From NCBI RefSeq assembly GCF_023806635.1, contig NZ_JAMTDQ010000090.1:1-64000 (forward strand): a stretch of 64,000 bases of DNA, in the 5' to 3' direction. Below, piece after piece: positions 1-7,532 of this stretch (position 1 is its first letter; each line of letters starts with the position of its first letter). The notes under the pieces are model-generated. The model was not told the DNA's origin, did not search any database, and saw only the letters and a program-made list of their open reading frames with translations. This DNA is from Accumulibacter sp. Lineage in GTDB: Bacteria; Pseudomonadota; Gammaproteobacteria; Burkholderiales; Rhodocyclaceae. The translations under genes were made by a program, and so were the position numbers.

Positions 1-71
1 GCCCGAGACGATTCGAACGTCCGACCCCTGCCTTCGGAGGGCAGTACTCTATCCAGCTGAGCTACGGGCGC
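1..71 (-). tRNA. tRNA-Arg (anticodon CCG), 3' end cut by window edge
   Basis: On the minus strand the sequence folds as a tRNA: acceptor 5' strand GCGCCCG at 71-65, D-arm GCTCAGCTGGATAGAGT, anticodon stem CTGCC/GGCAG around loop CTCCGAA (anticodon CCG), and T-loop TTCGAAT. Only the last acceptor bases and CCA are missing because the window starts there. Confidence 0.95.
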
Positions 72-135
72 GTGCAGGGCCCGAAGCTTAACCGGTTTGT
101 CGCGGCCAGTCCAGCCCGCGAGCACTTTCCGCCAC

Positions 136-164
136 TTCTGGCTGGCGCCAAACGGCGGTAGAAT
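136..164 (+). promoter_or_regulatory. putative sigma70 promoter of the cytochrome c gene
   Basis: TTCTGG (136-141), 17-bp spacer, TAGAAT (159-164), 35 bp before the cytochrome start. The -10 is good and the -35 poor. Inferred from the sequence alone. Confidence 0.35.
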
Positions 165-199
165 ACGGTCTTTGACCAGCAGACCACTAAGGACTTGGT

Positions 200-649
200 A
201 TGGCTCAGCAGCAATCCTCCTCGCGCTTGATCCTCGTGATCACCATCGTCGTCGCGCTCCTCCTCATCGTCGTCATCTGGCCGTTGTCGCTGATGGGCAA
301 GGGGGGGGCGGCCGCACCCCGCGCTGCGGATGACGCCGACGCGCGCATCCAGCCGGTCGCGAAGGTGGAACTGGCGAAGGCTGCTGCCGCCAAGTCCGAT
401 GGCAAGCCACGCGACGGAGCAGCGGTCTATCAGTCGGTGTGCATGGCCTGCCACGCCAGCGGCGCGGCTGGAGCGCCGAAGGCGGGCGACAAGGCGGCGT
501 GGGCGCCGCGCATCGCGACGGGTACCGCCGCCCTGGTGAAGAGCGTCACCAACGGCAAGGGCGCCATGCCGCCGAAGGGAGGCGGCGCGGATCTCAGCGA
601 CGCCGAGATCAAGGCAGCGGTGGAACATCTCGTCGGTCTCGCAAAATAG
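200..649 (+). CDS. membrane-anchored mono-heme cytochrome c (c5-like)
   Basis: A 149-aa protein. Residues 10-31 form one hydrophobic segment that works as an uncleaved anchor or signal, so the rest lies in the periplasm. An Ala-rich linker (about 35-70) leads to a class I cytochrome c domain with heme site CMACH (C81, C84, H85) and a likely sixth ligand M123 in GAMPPKGG, as in cytochrome c5/CycB-type electron carriers. The role inferred is electron transfer in the respiratory chain; the partner cannot be told. The start ATG at 200 is chosen because it gives the membrane segment directly at the N-terminus. The gene is monocistronic: its own promoter lies ahead and a strong hairpin follows. Confidence 0.9.
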   Translation: MAQQQSSSRLILVITIVVALLLIVVIWPLSLMGKGGAAAPRAADDADARIQPVAKVELAKAAAAKSDGKPRDGAAVYQSVCMACHASGAAGAPKAGDKAAWAPRIATGTAALVKSVTNGKGAMPPKGGGADLSDAEIKAAVEHLVGLAK

Positions 650-667
650 ACTTCCTCGGGGCAGGAT

Positions 668-696
668 GGAAAAGGAGGCCGCTGGCCTCCTTTTCC
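668..696. terminator. bidirectional hairpin terminator
   Basis: A perfect 13-bp stem (GGAAAAGGAGGCC at 668-680, GGCCTCCTTTTCC at 684-696) with a 3-nt loop lies between convergent genes ending at 649 and 756. The A/T parts of the stem give T-rich 3' ends on both strands, so it can serve both genes. Confidence 0.85.
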
Positions 697-755
697 TTTC
701 TGCTCGCAGTCGGCGCCGCTGCCGGACAACGGCGCCTGCTGCGCCCTGCTGGTGA

Positions 756-1148
756 TTACTTGCCTGCTGCCGGGGCGGAACCGGTGGTGGCGGCCGGTGC
801 GGGCGTCGTCACGGCGGGAGCAGCTTGCGCCTTCTTCGCCTGCGGTTTCGCGTGCGGGGTCTTCTCGACCGCTACCGTTTCGCCTTTCGCCGGCGTCGCG
901 GTCGTTGCGCTGCCGGTGGCCGGGGTGGTGGTGACAGGGGCGGGCGCCGCGGCGACCTGGCCAACCGGCTTGGCGGATTCGACCGGTTTCGCCGCGCTGG
1001 TGGCACCGGTGGCAGCCGGCACGGCGGCAGCCTGGGCGGCCGGCTTGGCCGTGTCGGCCGGTTTCGCGGGACTCGTAGCGGTGCCCTGGGCAAAGGCGGC
1101 GGTGGCGAAAGCAGCGGCGACGGCGATGGCGATGACGTTCTTCAGCAT
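756..1148 (-). CDS. small secreted Ala/Pro/Thr-rich low-complexity protein
   Basis: A 130-aa protein of unknown function. Residues 1-20 are a classic Sec signal peptide (MLKNVIAIAVAAAFATAAFA, cleavage after AFA). The mature part is almost only Ala, Pro, Thr, Lys and Val in loose repeats (variants of AKPxxxAKPVxQ), typical of unstructured periplasmic or cell-surface proteins of betaproteobacteria. The start at 1148 is set by an AGGAG box 7 nt upstream; the reading frame stays open further up but without signal-peptide character. It is convergent with the cytochrome gene and shares its terminator. No enzyme motif is visible. The composition is like the flanking genome, so there is no sign of transfer. 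Confidence 0.75.
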   Translation of the reverse strand: MLKNVIAIAVAAAFATAAFAQGTATSPAKPADTAKPAAQAAAVPAATGATSAAKPVESAKPVGQVAAAPAPVTTTPATGSATTATPAKGETVAVEKTPHAKPQAKKAQAAPAVTTPAPAATTGSAPAAGK

Positions 1149-1305
1149 GATGATCTCCTTGAGTTGATTGGGGTTTGCTCGGCCACTCCAGGGAACTGTC
1201 GGATTGTCCTGCGGCCTTGCACCGATCAACGCGGTGGCCCACGGCTTCGATGTCAGCGGTTGCGTAACGCGCTGTGACGTGCTTTGACCTCCTGCCCGAG
1301 CCGGC

Positions 1306-3291
1306 TTACCGGGCTCCGCCAAGCATCGCCCGCAGCGCCGCCAGGCGCTGCGCGCCACCCGCCCGGTCGGGCACGCCGTCGCTGCCACGCCCGACGAAGC
1401 GCAGGTCGGCACGGCCCATCTCGCCGATGAAGCGTGAGGCCTCGCTGGGCATCACCTGCCGGCCCTGCTGGCGTCTCTCGGCGTAGCTGAGATGCAGCGA
1501 TCGCTGCGCACGGGTGATCCCGACATACATCAGGCGACGCTCTTCCTCGAGCCGGTTCTCGGCCTGCGCTTCGCGATGCGGCAGCACGCCTTCCTCGACA
1601 CCGATCAGGAAGACATGCTTGAACTCGAGGCCCTTGGCGGCGTGGAGCGTCGACAGCTGGACGGCGTCGGCGTCGACCTCGTCCTTCTCGATCATGCTCA
1701 TCAGGGCGATTCCCTGCGCCAGCGCGAGCAGGGTCTTGCCCTCCTCCACAGCCTTCCGGCCCAGCCAGTCGCACAGCTCGCGCACGTTCTCCAGCCGGCT
1801 GCGCGCCGTGCGCGCGTCGTCCTGCGTGCGCAGCCAGTCCTCGTAGGCGATCCCGGCAAGCAGTTCGTCGAGCACCGAGGCCGCCGGCGCGTGCTCGGCG
1901 CGCTGCCGCAGGCGGCGGACGAAAGCGGCGAACTCGAGCAATGGCGAGAGCTGGCGGGACTGCACCCGTTGCGCGAAACCCTCCTCGAAGACGGCCGTGA
2001 ACAGCGGCAGATGGCGTTCGCCCGCATACTCGCCGAGTGCCTGCAGCGTGCTGCTGCCGACACCACGCCGTGGCGCGCCGACCGCGCGAATGAACGCCGG
2101 GTCGTCGTCGGAATTGGCCAGCAGGCGCAGATAGGCGGCAATGTCGCGAATCTCGCTCCTGTCGAAGAACGACTGGCCGCCTGACAACCGGTAGGGAACG
2201 CGCTGGTTGCGCAGGAACTCTTCAACCACGCGCGCCTGAAAATTGCCGCGGTAGAGGATGGCGTAGTCGCTGAACCGGCCGCGGTGCTCGAAGCGGTGCG
2301 CCTGCAGCTTCATGACGACCGACTCGGCCTCGCGCTCCTGGTCCGGGCAGGCGCTGACGGTGATCGGATCACCCGGCCCGAGCTCCGACCACAGGCTCTT
2401 GTCGAACAGCTTCTCGTTGTTGGCGATCAGCGCGTTGGCCGCCTGCAGGATGCGCGCCGTCGAACGGTAGTTCTGCTCCAGCTTGATCAGCTTGAGGTTC
2501 GGGTAGTCGCGTGGCAAGCCGCGCAGGTTGGCGAGGTCGGCGCCGCGCCAGCCATAGATGGACTGGTCATCGTCGCCGACTGCGGTGAAGGCCGCTCGCT
2601 GCCCGGCCAGCAGGCGGAGCAACGCGTACTGACCGGCATTCGTATCCTGGTACTCGTCGACCAGCAGGTAGCGCAGTCGGTTCTGCCACTTCTCGCGCAG
2701 CGCAGGCTGCGTCTCCAGCAGGCGCACCGGCAAGGCGATCAGGTCATCGAAGTCGACCGCCTGATAGGCGCGCAGGGTCTCGGCGTAACTCGCGTAGACC
2801 CGGGCAGCGCGCGCTTCGCCATCGTTGCCGGCAATCCGTGCCGCCTCCCCGGGGAGCACCAGCGCGCTCTTCCAGCTCGAAATCTGCCACTGCAACCGCC
2901 GCGCCAGGGCCTTGTCCGCGCTGCCGGACAGCTCGGCGAGGATGGCGAGGCAGTCGGCCGAATCAAGGATCGAGAAAGCCGGCTTGTAACCGATGGCCAG
3001 CGCTTCCTCGCGCAGCATGCGCACACCCAGGGCGTGGAAGGTGGAGATGACCAGGCCGGCAGCCGAACGACCGGCAAGCAGCTTGCCGACACGCTGCTGC
3101 ATCTCGCGCGCGGCCTTGTTGGTGAAGGTGATCGCGGCGATGTTGCGCGGCTGCAGACCACAGGACTCGATCAGGTAGACGATCTTCTCGGTGATCACCC
3201 GCGTCTTGCCCGAACCGGCGCCGGCGAGGACCAGCAGCGGACCATCGAGGTAGCGAATCGCTTCGCGCTGCTGCGGGTTGAGAGCGGACAT
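1306..3291 (-). CDS. rep: ATP-dependent 3'-5' DNA helicase Rep (UvrD/Rep superfamily 1)
   Basis: A 661-aa SF1A helicase of normal Rep length. Visible motifs in order: Q-motif NPQQREAI near the N-terminus, Walker A AGAGSGKT (about 22-29), Ia TFTNKAAREM, Walker B DEYQD (about 212), III GDDDQSIYGWRGA, IV EQNYRS, V STLHAAKGLEFKHVF and VI MYVGITRAQ. Known role of the family: unwinding DNA ahead of stalled replication forks, removing bound proteins and helping restart. Rep is preferred over UvrD because the protein is shorter and lacks the long C-terminal tail of UvrD. The start ATG at 3291 begins MSALNPQQR, as in other Rep proteins. It lies 65 bp downstream of the sensor kinase gene on the same strand and may have its own promoter there. 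Confidence 0.93.
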   Translation of the reverse strand: MSALNPQQREAIRYLDGPLLVLAGAGSGKTRVITEKIVYLIESCGLQPRNIAAITFTNKAAREMQQRVGKLLAGRSAAGLVISTFHALGVRMLREEALAIGYKPAFSILDSADCLAILAELSGSADKALARRLQWQISSWKSALVLPGEAARIAGNDGEARAARVYASYAETLRAYQAVDFDDLIALPVRLLETQPALREKWQNRLRYLLVDEYQDTNAGQYALLRLLAGQRAAFTAVGDDDQSIYGWRGADLANLRGLPRDYPNLKLIKLEQNYRSTARILQAANALIANNEKLFDKSLWSELGPGDPITVSACPDQEREAESVVMKLQAHRFEHRGRFSDYAILYRGNFQARVVEEFLRNQRVPYRLSGGQSFFDRSEIRDIAAYLRLLANSDDDPAFIRAVGAPRRGVGSSTLQALGEYAGERHLPLFTAVFEEGFAQRVQSRQLSPLLEFAAFVRRLRQRAEHAPAASVLDELLAGIAYEDWLRTQDDARTARSRLENVRELCDWLGRKAVEEGKTLLALAQGIALMSMIEKDEVDADAVQLSTLHAAKGLEFKHVFLIGVEEGVLPHREAQAENRLEEERRLMYVGITRAQRSLHLSYAERRQQGRQVMPSEASRFIGEMGRADLRFVGRGSDGVPDRAGGAQRLAALRAMLGGAR

Positions 3292-3356
3292 TGCGGCCGG
3301 GCCGGCTGGATCAGGGGCGCGATTCTAGCACGCGCCCGCCGCCGACGACCGCCGGC

Positions 3357-4748
3357 TCACCCCCGCTGCAGCACGCCGGCAGCCGGCCGTGGCCAGCGCA
3401 GGCGGGCCTCGAAGCCGCCAGCGGCGAGGTTCTCGACCTCCAGACGCGCGCCGTGCAGTTCGGCGATCCGCTGCGCGATGGCCAGGCCGAGGCCACTGCC
3501 ATCGCCGCCGGCCTCGCTGCCGCGATGGAAACGATCGGCAAGGCGCGGCAGTTCGTCCGCGGCGACCCCCGGCCCGTCGTCGGCGACGGCGAGAGCCAGT
3601 CCCGCCGCCTCACGGCGGACGAAAACCGTGATCCGCGCTTCGTCTGGGGTATGGCGCAGGGCGTTGTCGAGCAGCGTGCGCAGCGCGATCTCGAGCAGTT
3701 CGCCGTCGCCGCTGACCGACAGCGGCGTCCCGCGTGTCTGCAGGCGTGGTCCCGGCCGGCTCGCCGGCACCTGCGTATCGGCGAGCACCCCTTGCGCGAG
3801 TTCGGCCAGGTTGATCTCGCTCGACGTCGGCAACCGCGCCAGCGGGTCGAGGCGGGCCAGGCGCAACAACTGCTCGACCACCCGCGTCGCCCGGTCGGTA
3901 CCGGCCAGGACCTGGTCGAGCGCGTGCTGCCGATCGGCGCTGTCGGCAGTGAGTTGAGCCACCTGCGCCTGGATGCGGACCACCGCCAGCGGCGTTCGCA
4001 GCTCGTGCGCGGCATCGGCGGTGAAGCGGCGTTCGTTCTCGAGGGTGCCGCGCAACCTGAACAACAGGCGGTTGAGCGCGACCACCAGCGGCTGCGCTTC
4101 GGTCGGCACGTGACGTCCGGCCAGCGGCATCAGGTTGTCCGGAGAACGAGCGGCGACGTCGGCCGTCAGGTCGTCGAGCGGCTTCAGTCCGCGCCGCACC
4201 GAGTAGTAGAGCAGCAGCAGCAGCAACGGCGACATCAGCGCGATCGGCAGCACCGACTGCACCGCCACCTCCAGCGCCGCCCGGTCGCGCAGCGCGATCG
4301 ACTGGCCGACCTGCACCCGGTAGTCATCCGACCTGGCGACGAGACTGAGGATCCGCCAGGGCTGGCCCGCGTGTTCGATGTCCGTGTAGCCGGCAGGAGC
4401 CGAGAGATCGACGGGCGGCGCGTGTTCGGAGCGCAAGAGCAAGGCTCCTCCGGCATCGCCGACCTGGAACTCGAGCGGCGGCTCGTAGAGGTTCTCCTCG
4501 CTGCTGCGCACCGTCGCCAGTCGCGTTGCCAGGTCGCCGAGATGCGCCTCGTTGTCGCGCACCAGCGCCAGCAGGAGCCGGGCGGACTGCGCCAGGTGGC
4601 CGTCCATCAGCTCCTCTGCCTCATGCTGCGCCTGCCAGTAGCTCATCGTCGCGGTCAACGCCAGTCCGCACAGCGAAGCGAGGCAGACGGTACGCAGCAG
4701 CCGCCAGCGCAGCGACTGCAGGCGAAAACTCTGCAGCGAACCGGGCAT
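3357..4748 (-). CDS. QseC/PmrB-like sensor histidine kinase
   Basis: A 463-aa inner-membrane kinase: TM1 about 17-38, a periplasmic domain of about 120 residues (2CSK_N type), TM2 about 162-184, HAMP, then a HisKA domain with the phospho-accepting H248 in FTADAAHELRTP, followed by HATPase boxes N (LLDNALRH), G1 (DDGPGVA), F (DRFHRG) and G2 (GSGLGLAI). The family autophosphorylates and passes phosphate to the response regulator encoded just upstream. Start ATG and the regulator stop overlap (TGATG), so the two are translationally coupled. It is the last gene of a seven-gene run that begins at 9641. Signal sensed: unknown; the periplasmic domain shows no motif that would name a ligand. Confidence 0.92.
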   Translation of the reverse strand: MPGSLQSFRLQSLRWRLLRTVCLASLCGLALTATMSYWQAQHEAEELMDGHLAQSARLLLALVRDNEAHLGDLATRLATVRSSEENLYEPPLEFQVGDAGGALLLRSEHAPPVDLSAPAGYTDIEHAGQPWRILSLVARSDDYRVQVGQSIALRDRAALEVAVQSVLPIALMSPLLLLLLYYSVRRGLKPLDDLTADVAARSPDNLMPLAGRHVPTEAQPLVVALNRLLFRLRGTLENERRFTADAAHELRTPLAVVRIQAQVAQLTADSADRQHALDQVLAGTDRATRVVEQLLRLARLDPLARLPTSSEINLAELAQGVLADTQVPASRPGPRLQTRGTPLSVSGDGELLEIALRTLLDNALRHTPDEARITVFVRREAAGLALAVADDGPGVAADELPRLADRFHRGSEAGGDGSGLGLAIAQRIAELHGARLEVENLAAGGFEARLRWPRPAAGVLQRG

Positions 4749-5410
4749 CAGGCGGGATCGCCGAGCTGGTAACCGAGCCCGCGCACCGTGCGGATGAAGT
4801 CCGCACCCAGCTTCTTGCGCAAGTGATGGACATACACTTCGACCGTATTGCTGCCGGTTTCCTCACCCCAGGAATAGAGGCTTTCCTCGAGCTGGGCGCG
4901 GGTGCGGATGTGGTTCCTGTGCCGCAGCAGATCGAGCAGGAGCGTGTATTCGCGCGCCGACAGGCTGACGGCCTCGCCGTTGCGGGTCACCCGCTTGCTC
5001 GCCGGGTCGAGCACGACACCCGCATGCTCGAGCGTCGGCGTCGCCGTACCGCCGGCGCGGCGCAGCAGCGCACGCAGGCGCGCCTGCAGTTCCGGCAGAT
5101 CGAAGGGCTTCGTCAGGTAGTCGTCGGCACCGGCATCGAGCCCGGCAATCTTGTCGGCGCTGCTGTCGCGCGCGGTCAGGATCAGGACGGGAAGCTGGTT
5201 GCCGCGCTCGCGCAATTCCCTCAACACTGCCAGGCCGCCACGCTTCGGCAGCCCGAGGTCGAGCACGCAGGCCTGGTAGGCATGGTCGAGCAGCGCCAGC
5301 CGCGCTGCCTCACCATCGCGCACCCAGTCAACCGTGTACCCGCCCAGCTTCAGGCCGGCGCGGACGCCGTCGCCGAGCAGGGCATCATCTTCGACGAGCA
5401 GGACGCGCAA
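4748..5410 (-). CDS. QseB/PmrA-like OmpR-family response regulator
   Basis: A 220-aa regulator. Receiver domain: acidic pocket E7-D8-D9, phosphorylated D51 (VLDLGLP), and lysine in LTKPFDLPEL. The C-terminal winged helix holds LSAREYTLLLDLLRH and the recognition part TVEVYVHHLRKKLG. The start codon is TTG at 5410, chosen because the conserved MRVLLVEDD begins there. It follows the TPR gene's TAA with no gap (TAATTG), which points to re-initiation by the same ribosome. Regulators of this subgroup bind TTAA-type direct repeats with an 11-bp period; such a repeat lies upstream of the first gene of this operon, so autoregulation of the whole unit is likely (inference). Confidence 0.92.
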   Translation of the reverse strand: MRVLLVEDDALLGDGVRAGLKLGGYTVDWVRDGEAARLALLDHAYQACVLDLGLPKRGGLAVLRELRERGNQLPVLILTARDSSADKIAGLDAGADDYLTKPFDLPELQARLRALLRRAGGTATPTLEHAGVVLDPASKRVTRNGEAVSLSAREYTLLLDLLRHRNHIRTRAQLEESLYSWGEETGSNTVEVYVHHLRKKLGADFIRTVRGLGYQLGDPA

Positions 5411-6067
5411 TTACCTGGTTTCCTTCTTCAGCTTTGCCAGCAAGGCCTGAATCTCCTGCCGCCTGCCACTGTCGGCGAGTTCGCGCCCGGGACGGGGGGG
5501 CGCCTTCAATGCCTTCTCGAGGTAAGGCAGCGCTTCCGGCGAGCGGCCACGATCGGCGAGATATTCGCCGTAAAAGAAGTTCGGGTCAATACCATCGGGG
5601 TTGATCGCCAGCGCCTTGCGGAAGTACTCCTCGGCGCGTTCCTTGTCGCCAAAGCCGACCGGCCAGCCCGGCACCTTGGCGTAGAGCGTCGCCAGGCTGG
5701 TGTAGGCCGATCCGTTCAGCGCCCTGTCGTTGAGCTTGAGCGCCTCGTCGAGTCGCTGCCGGGCTTCCTTGGCCAGGGACAGGGCGCCGAGGCCACCCTT
5801 GGCACCCGCTTCACTGGACAGGACGATACCTTCCCAGATCAGCGCCTCGGGCATCTTCGGGTTGGCTTCGACGACCCGGCGAGCCTGCTCGGCCAGCGCA
5901 TGATAGCCCTCGGCCTGCTGCTTCTCGGGCTGGCGGTACTTGATCTCCGCCCACTGTTCCTGGATCGGCCGGATGAGATCGTCGGCCGTGCTGGCGACGG
6001 CCAGCGAGCTGCCGGCGAGAAGGGAAAGCAGGGTGATCAACCTGCCCAGGACAAGCGCGATTTTCAT
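5411..6067 (-). CDS. periplasmic tetratricopeptide-repeat protein of unknown role
   Basis: A 218-aa protein. Residues 1-26 are a Sec signal peptide (MKIALVLGRLITLLSLLAGS, then LAVASTA), so the product is exported. After it come helical repeats of TPR type, clearest at about 140-200 (ERAEEYFRKALAINPDG, then PEALPYLEKALKAPP). Such proteins hold partners together or act as binding domains; nothing points to catalysis. Start ATG at 6067, 23 bp after the SDR stop. Its stop abuts the TTG of the response regulator. Between enzymes and a two-component system, an exported TPR protein could be a sensor accessory or part of product export (inference). There is no lipobox cysteine. Confidence 0.8.
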   Translation of the reverse strand: MKIALVLGRLITLLSLLAGSSLAVASTADDLIRPIQEQWAEIKYRQPEKQQAEGYHALAEQARRVVEANPKMPEALIWEGIVLSSEAGAKGGLGALSLAKEARQRLDEALKLNDRALNGSAYTSLATLYAKVPGWPVGFGDKERAEEYFRKALAINPDGIDPNFFYGEYLADRGRSPEALPYLEKALKAPPRPGRELADSGRRQEIQALLAKLKKETR

Positions 6068-6090
6068 GGGGACGTTCCTTTCGATACGAT

Positions 6091-6876
6091 TCAGGGTGAT
6101 GGACTGTGTTGCTTGACGATCGGCAGCTTGCCGGCCAGGCCGCGGTCGATCAACGATGGGGCGACGCCGTTGAGCCAGGCGAACAACCGTTCCGGAAAGC
6201 CGAAATGGTGCTCGCCGTCGCCACGGCGGAGGGCGGCGACGATCTGTCGCGCCACCTCGGCAGCCGGATCGCTGTGGTTTTTCAGCGCCCGGTTCAGTGC
6301 GTTGACCGCAGCGCTGTTGAGTGGCGTATCGATCGCCCGCGGCGCGACATGGATGACGGCGACGAGCGAATCCGCCAGCTCGCGGCGCAGCGCCTGCGAG
6401 AAGCCGCGCAGGCCCGCCTTGGCCGCCGAGTAGGCGGCGAAACCGGGAAACGGCAGGCTGCCGAAGGTCGACCCGATGTTGACGATCGCCGCCTGCGGCT
6501 GTGCCTTGAGCCACGGCAGCAAGGCATGCGTGAGGTGGATCGGGCCTTCGAGGTTGGTCGCCAACACCTCCTCGACGGTGCTCCACTCCTGCGTCTCGAG
6601 AAGGCCGAAGGCGCCGACGCCGGCATTGTTGATCAGCACGTTGAGCTCGAAGTCACGCGCTGCCGCAGCCAGCGCCGCCACGCCGGCGGGACGGCCAAGG
6701 TCGCCGGTGACGCACGCCGAGCCGTTGCCGAGCGAGGCGCTCAGTGAGCGCAGGCGGGCATGGTCACGTCCGGCGAGCAGCAACACGGCACCGGCGGCGG
6801 CCAGCTGGCGGGCCAGCTCCTGACCGAGACCGCCGCTGGCGCCGGTGAGGAGGATGCGGGCATGGTTCAGCTGCAT
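6091..6876 (-). CDS. short-chain dehydrogenase/reductase (classical SDR)
   Basis: A 261-aa NAD(P)H-dependent oxidoreductase. Cofactor motif TGASGGLG near residue 10, NNAG near 83, the active-site Ser in NIGS, and YSAAK with catalytic Tyr and Lys (about 148-152). Length and motifs are complete. The start MQLNHARIL at 6876 is preferred over an upstream in-frame start because the Rossmann fold begins right after it; it overlaps the previous gene by 10 nt. In this operon it probably reduces or oxidises the product made by the acyl ligase and the heme-oxygenase-like enzyme (inference from neighbours). The substrate cannot be named. Confidence 0.9.
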   Translation of the reverse strand: MQLNHARILLTGASGGLGQELARQLAAAGAVLLLAGRDHARLRSLSASLGNGSACVTGDLGRPAGVAALAAAARDFELNVLINNAGVGAFGLLETQEWSTVEEVLATNLEGPIHLTHALLPWLKAQPQAAIVNIGSTFGSLPFPGFAAYSAAKAGLRGFSQALRRELADSLVAVIHVAPRAIDTPLNSAAVNALNRALKNHSDPAAEVARQIVAALRRGDGEHHFGFPERLFAWLNGVAPSLIDRGLAGKLPIVKQHSPSP

Positions 6877-7532
6877 GCCGCTTCCTCGACGCAAGGCAGG
6901 GCACGAAAGACATCGCCGTAAAGCTTGTAGAAGACCCGCGCGCTATGCACGACGTCGGCCTGGTCGTCGGGCGTCATCCGCTCGAGCAGGCGGGCAAGAT
7001 GCATCGTGTGCTCCTGATCCAGCGTCCCGTGCGAACGCAGGTAGGAGAACGCGCTGTCGGGCAGACCGAGCGTCTGCTGGATGCGGTCAGCCGCCTGCAG
7101 CGCGAGCGCGACGCTGGTGCCTTCGAGGACGAAGACCATGCCGAAGAAGGCCGCCGGGTTGCCGCGATGGAGCAGGTCGTAGGCATAGGCGACCATCAGC
7201 TCGGCCGGCAAATCCGGCTGGCTGGCACGCACCGCGTCGGCATCGCCACCGGCCGCGGCAATGTCGTCGAGAATCCACTCCTCGTGGCCGATCTCCTCGT
7301 CGATGTAGGCGGCGACCGGCCGTCGCAGCCACGACAGCCGCTCCGGCAGCCGACCGCCGAGTGTCATCAGCAGCGGCGTGGTCTGCCGCACGTGGTGATA
7401 GGCCTGGCCGAGAAAGGCGAGGTAGGTACCCAGGCTGACCCGTCCCTGCAGGCAGTCGGCGATCACCGGCACGGCCAGCAGGCGCGCGCGCTCGGTGACC
7501 GTGGCGGCGATCAGTCGTTCATGAAAGGACAT
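6867..7532 (-). CDS. heme-oxygenase-like (TenA/PqqC/UndA-type) putative metal-dependent oxidase
   Basis: A 221-aa all-helical protein of the TenA/heme-oxygenase-like superfamily ('iron-containing redox enzyme'). Spaced Glu/His residues that could bind two irons are visible: EEIGHEEW near 99, LEGTS near 138, and DQEHTMH near 175. The superfamily includes PqqC, thiaminase and the diiron oxidases such as UndA, which turns fatty acids into alkenes. Start ATG at 7532 overlaps the ligase end by 14 nt. Beside an acyl-AMP ligase and an SDR, oxidation of an activated fatty or amino acid is the likely job (inference). It is not an ordinary thiaminase II: no thiamine genes are near. Confidence 0.8.
   Translation of the reverse strand: MSFHERLIAATVTERARLLAVPVIADCLQGRVSLGTYLAFLGQAYHHVRQTTPLLMTLGGRLPERLSWLRRPVAAYIDEEIGHEEWILDDIAAAGGDADAVRASQPDLPAELMVAYAYDLLHRGNPAAFFGMVFVLEGTSVALALQAADRIQQTLGLPDSAFSYLRSHGTLDQEHTMHLARLLERMTPDDQADVVHSARVFYKLYGDVFRALPCVEEAACS

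Noticed and set aside
2284-3957. 557-codon plus-strand frame over rep and the kinase gene
   Set aside because: Spans two genes with complete motifs in antisense.
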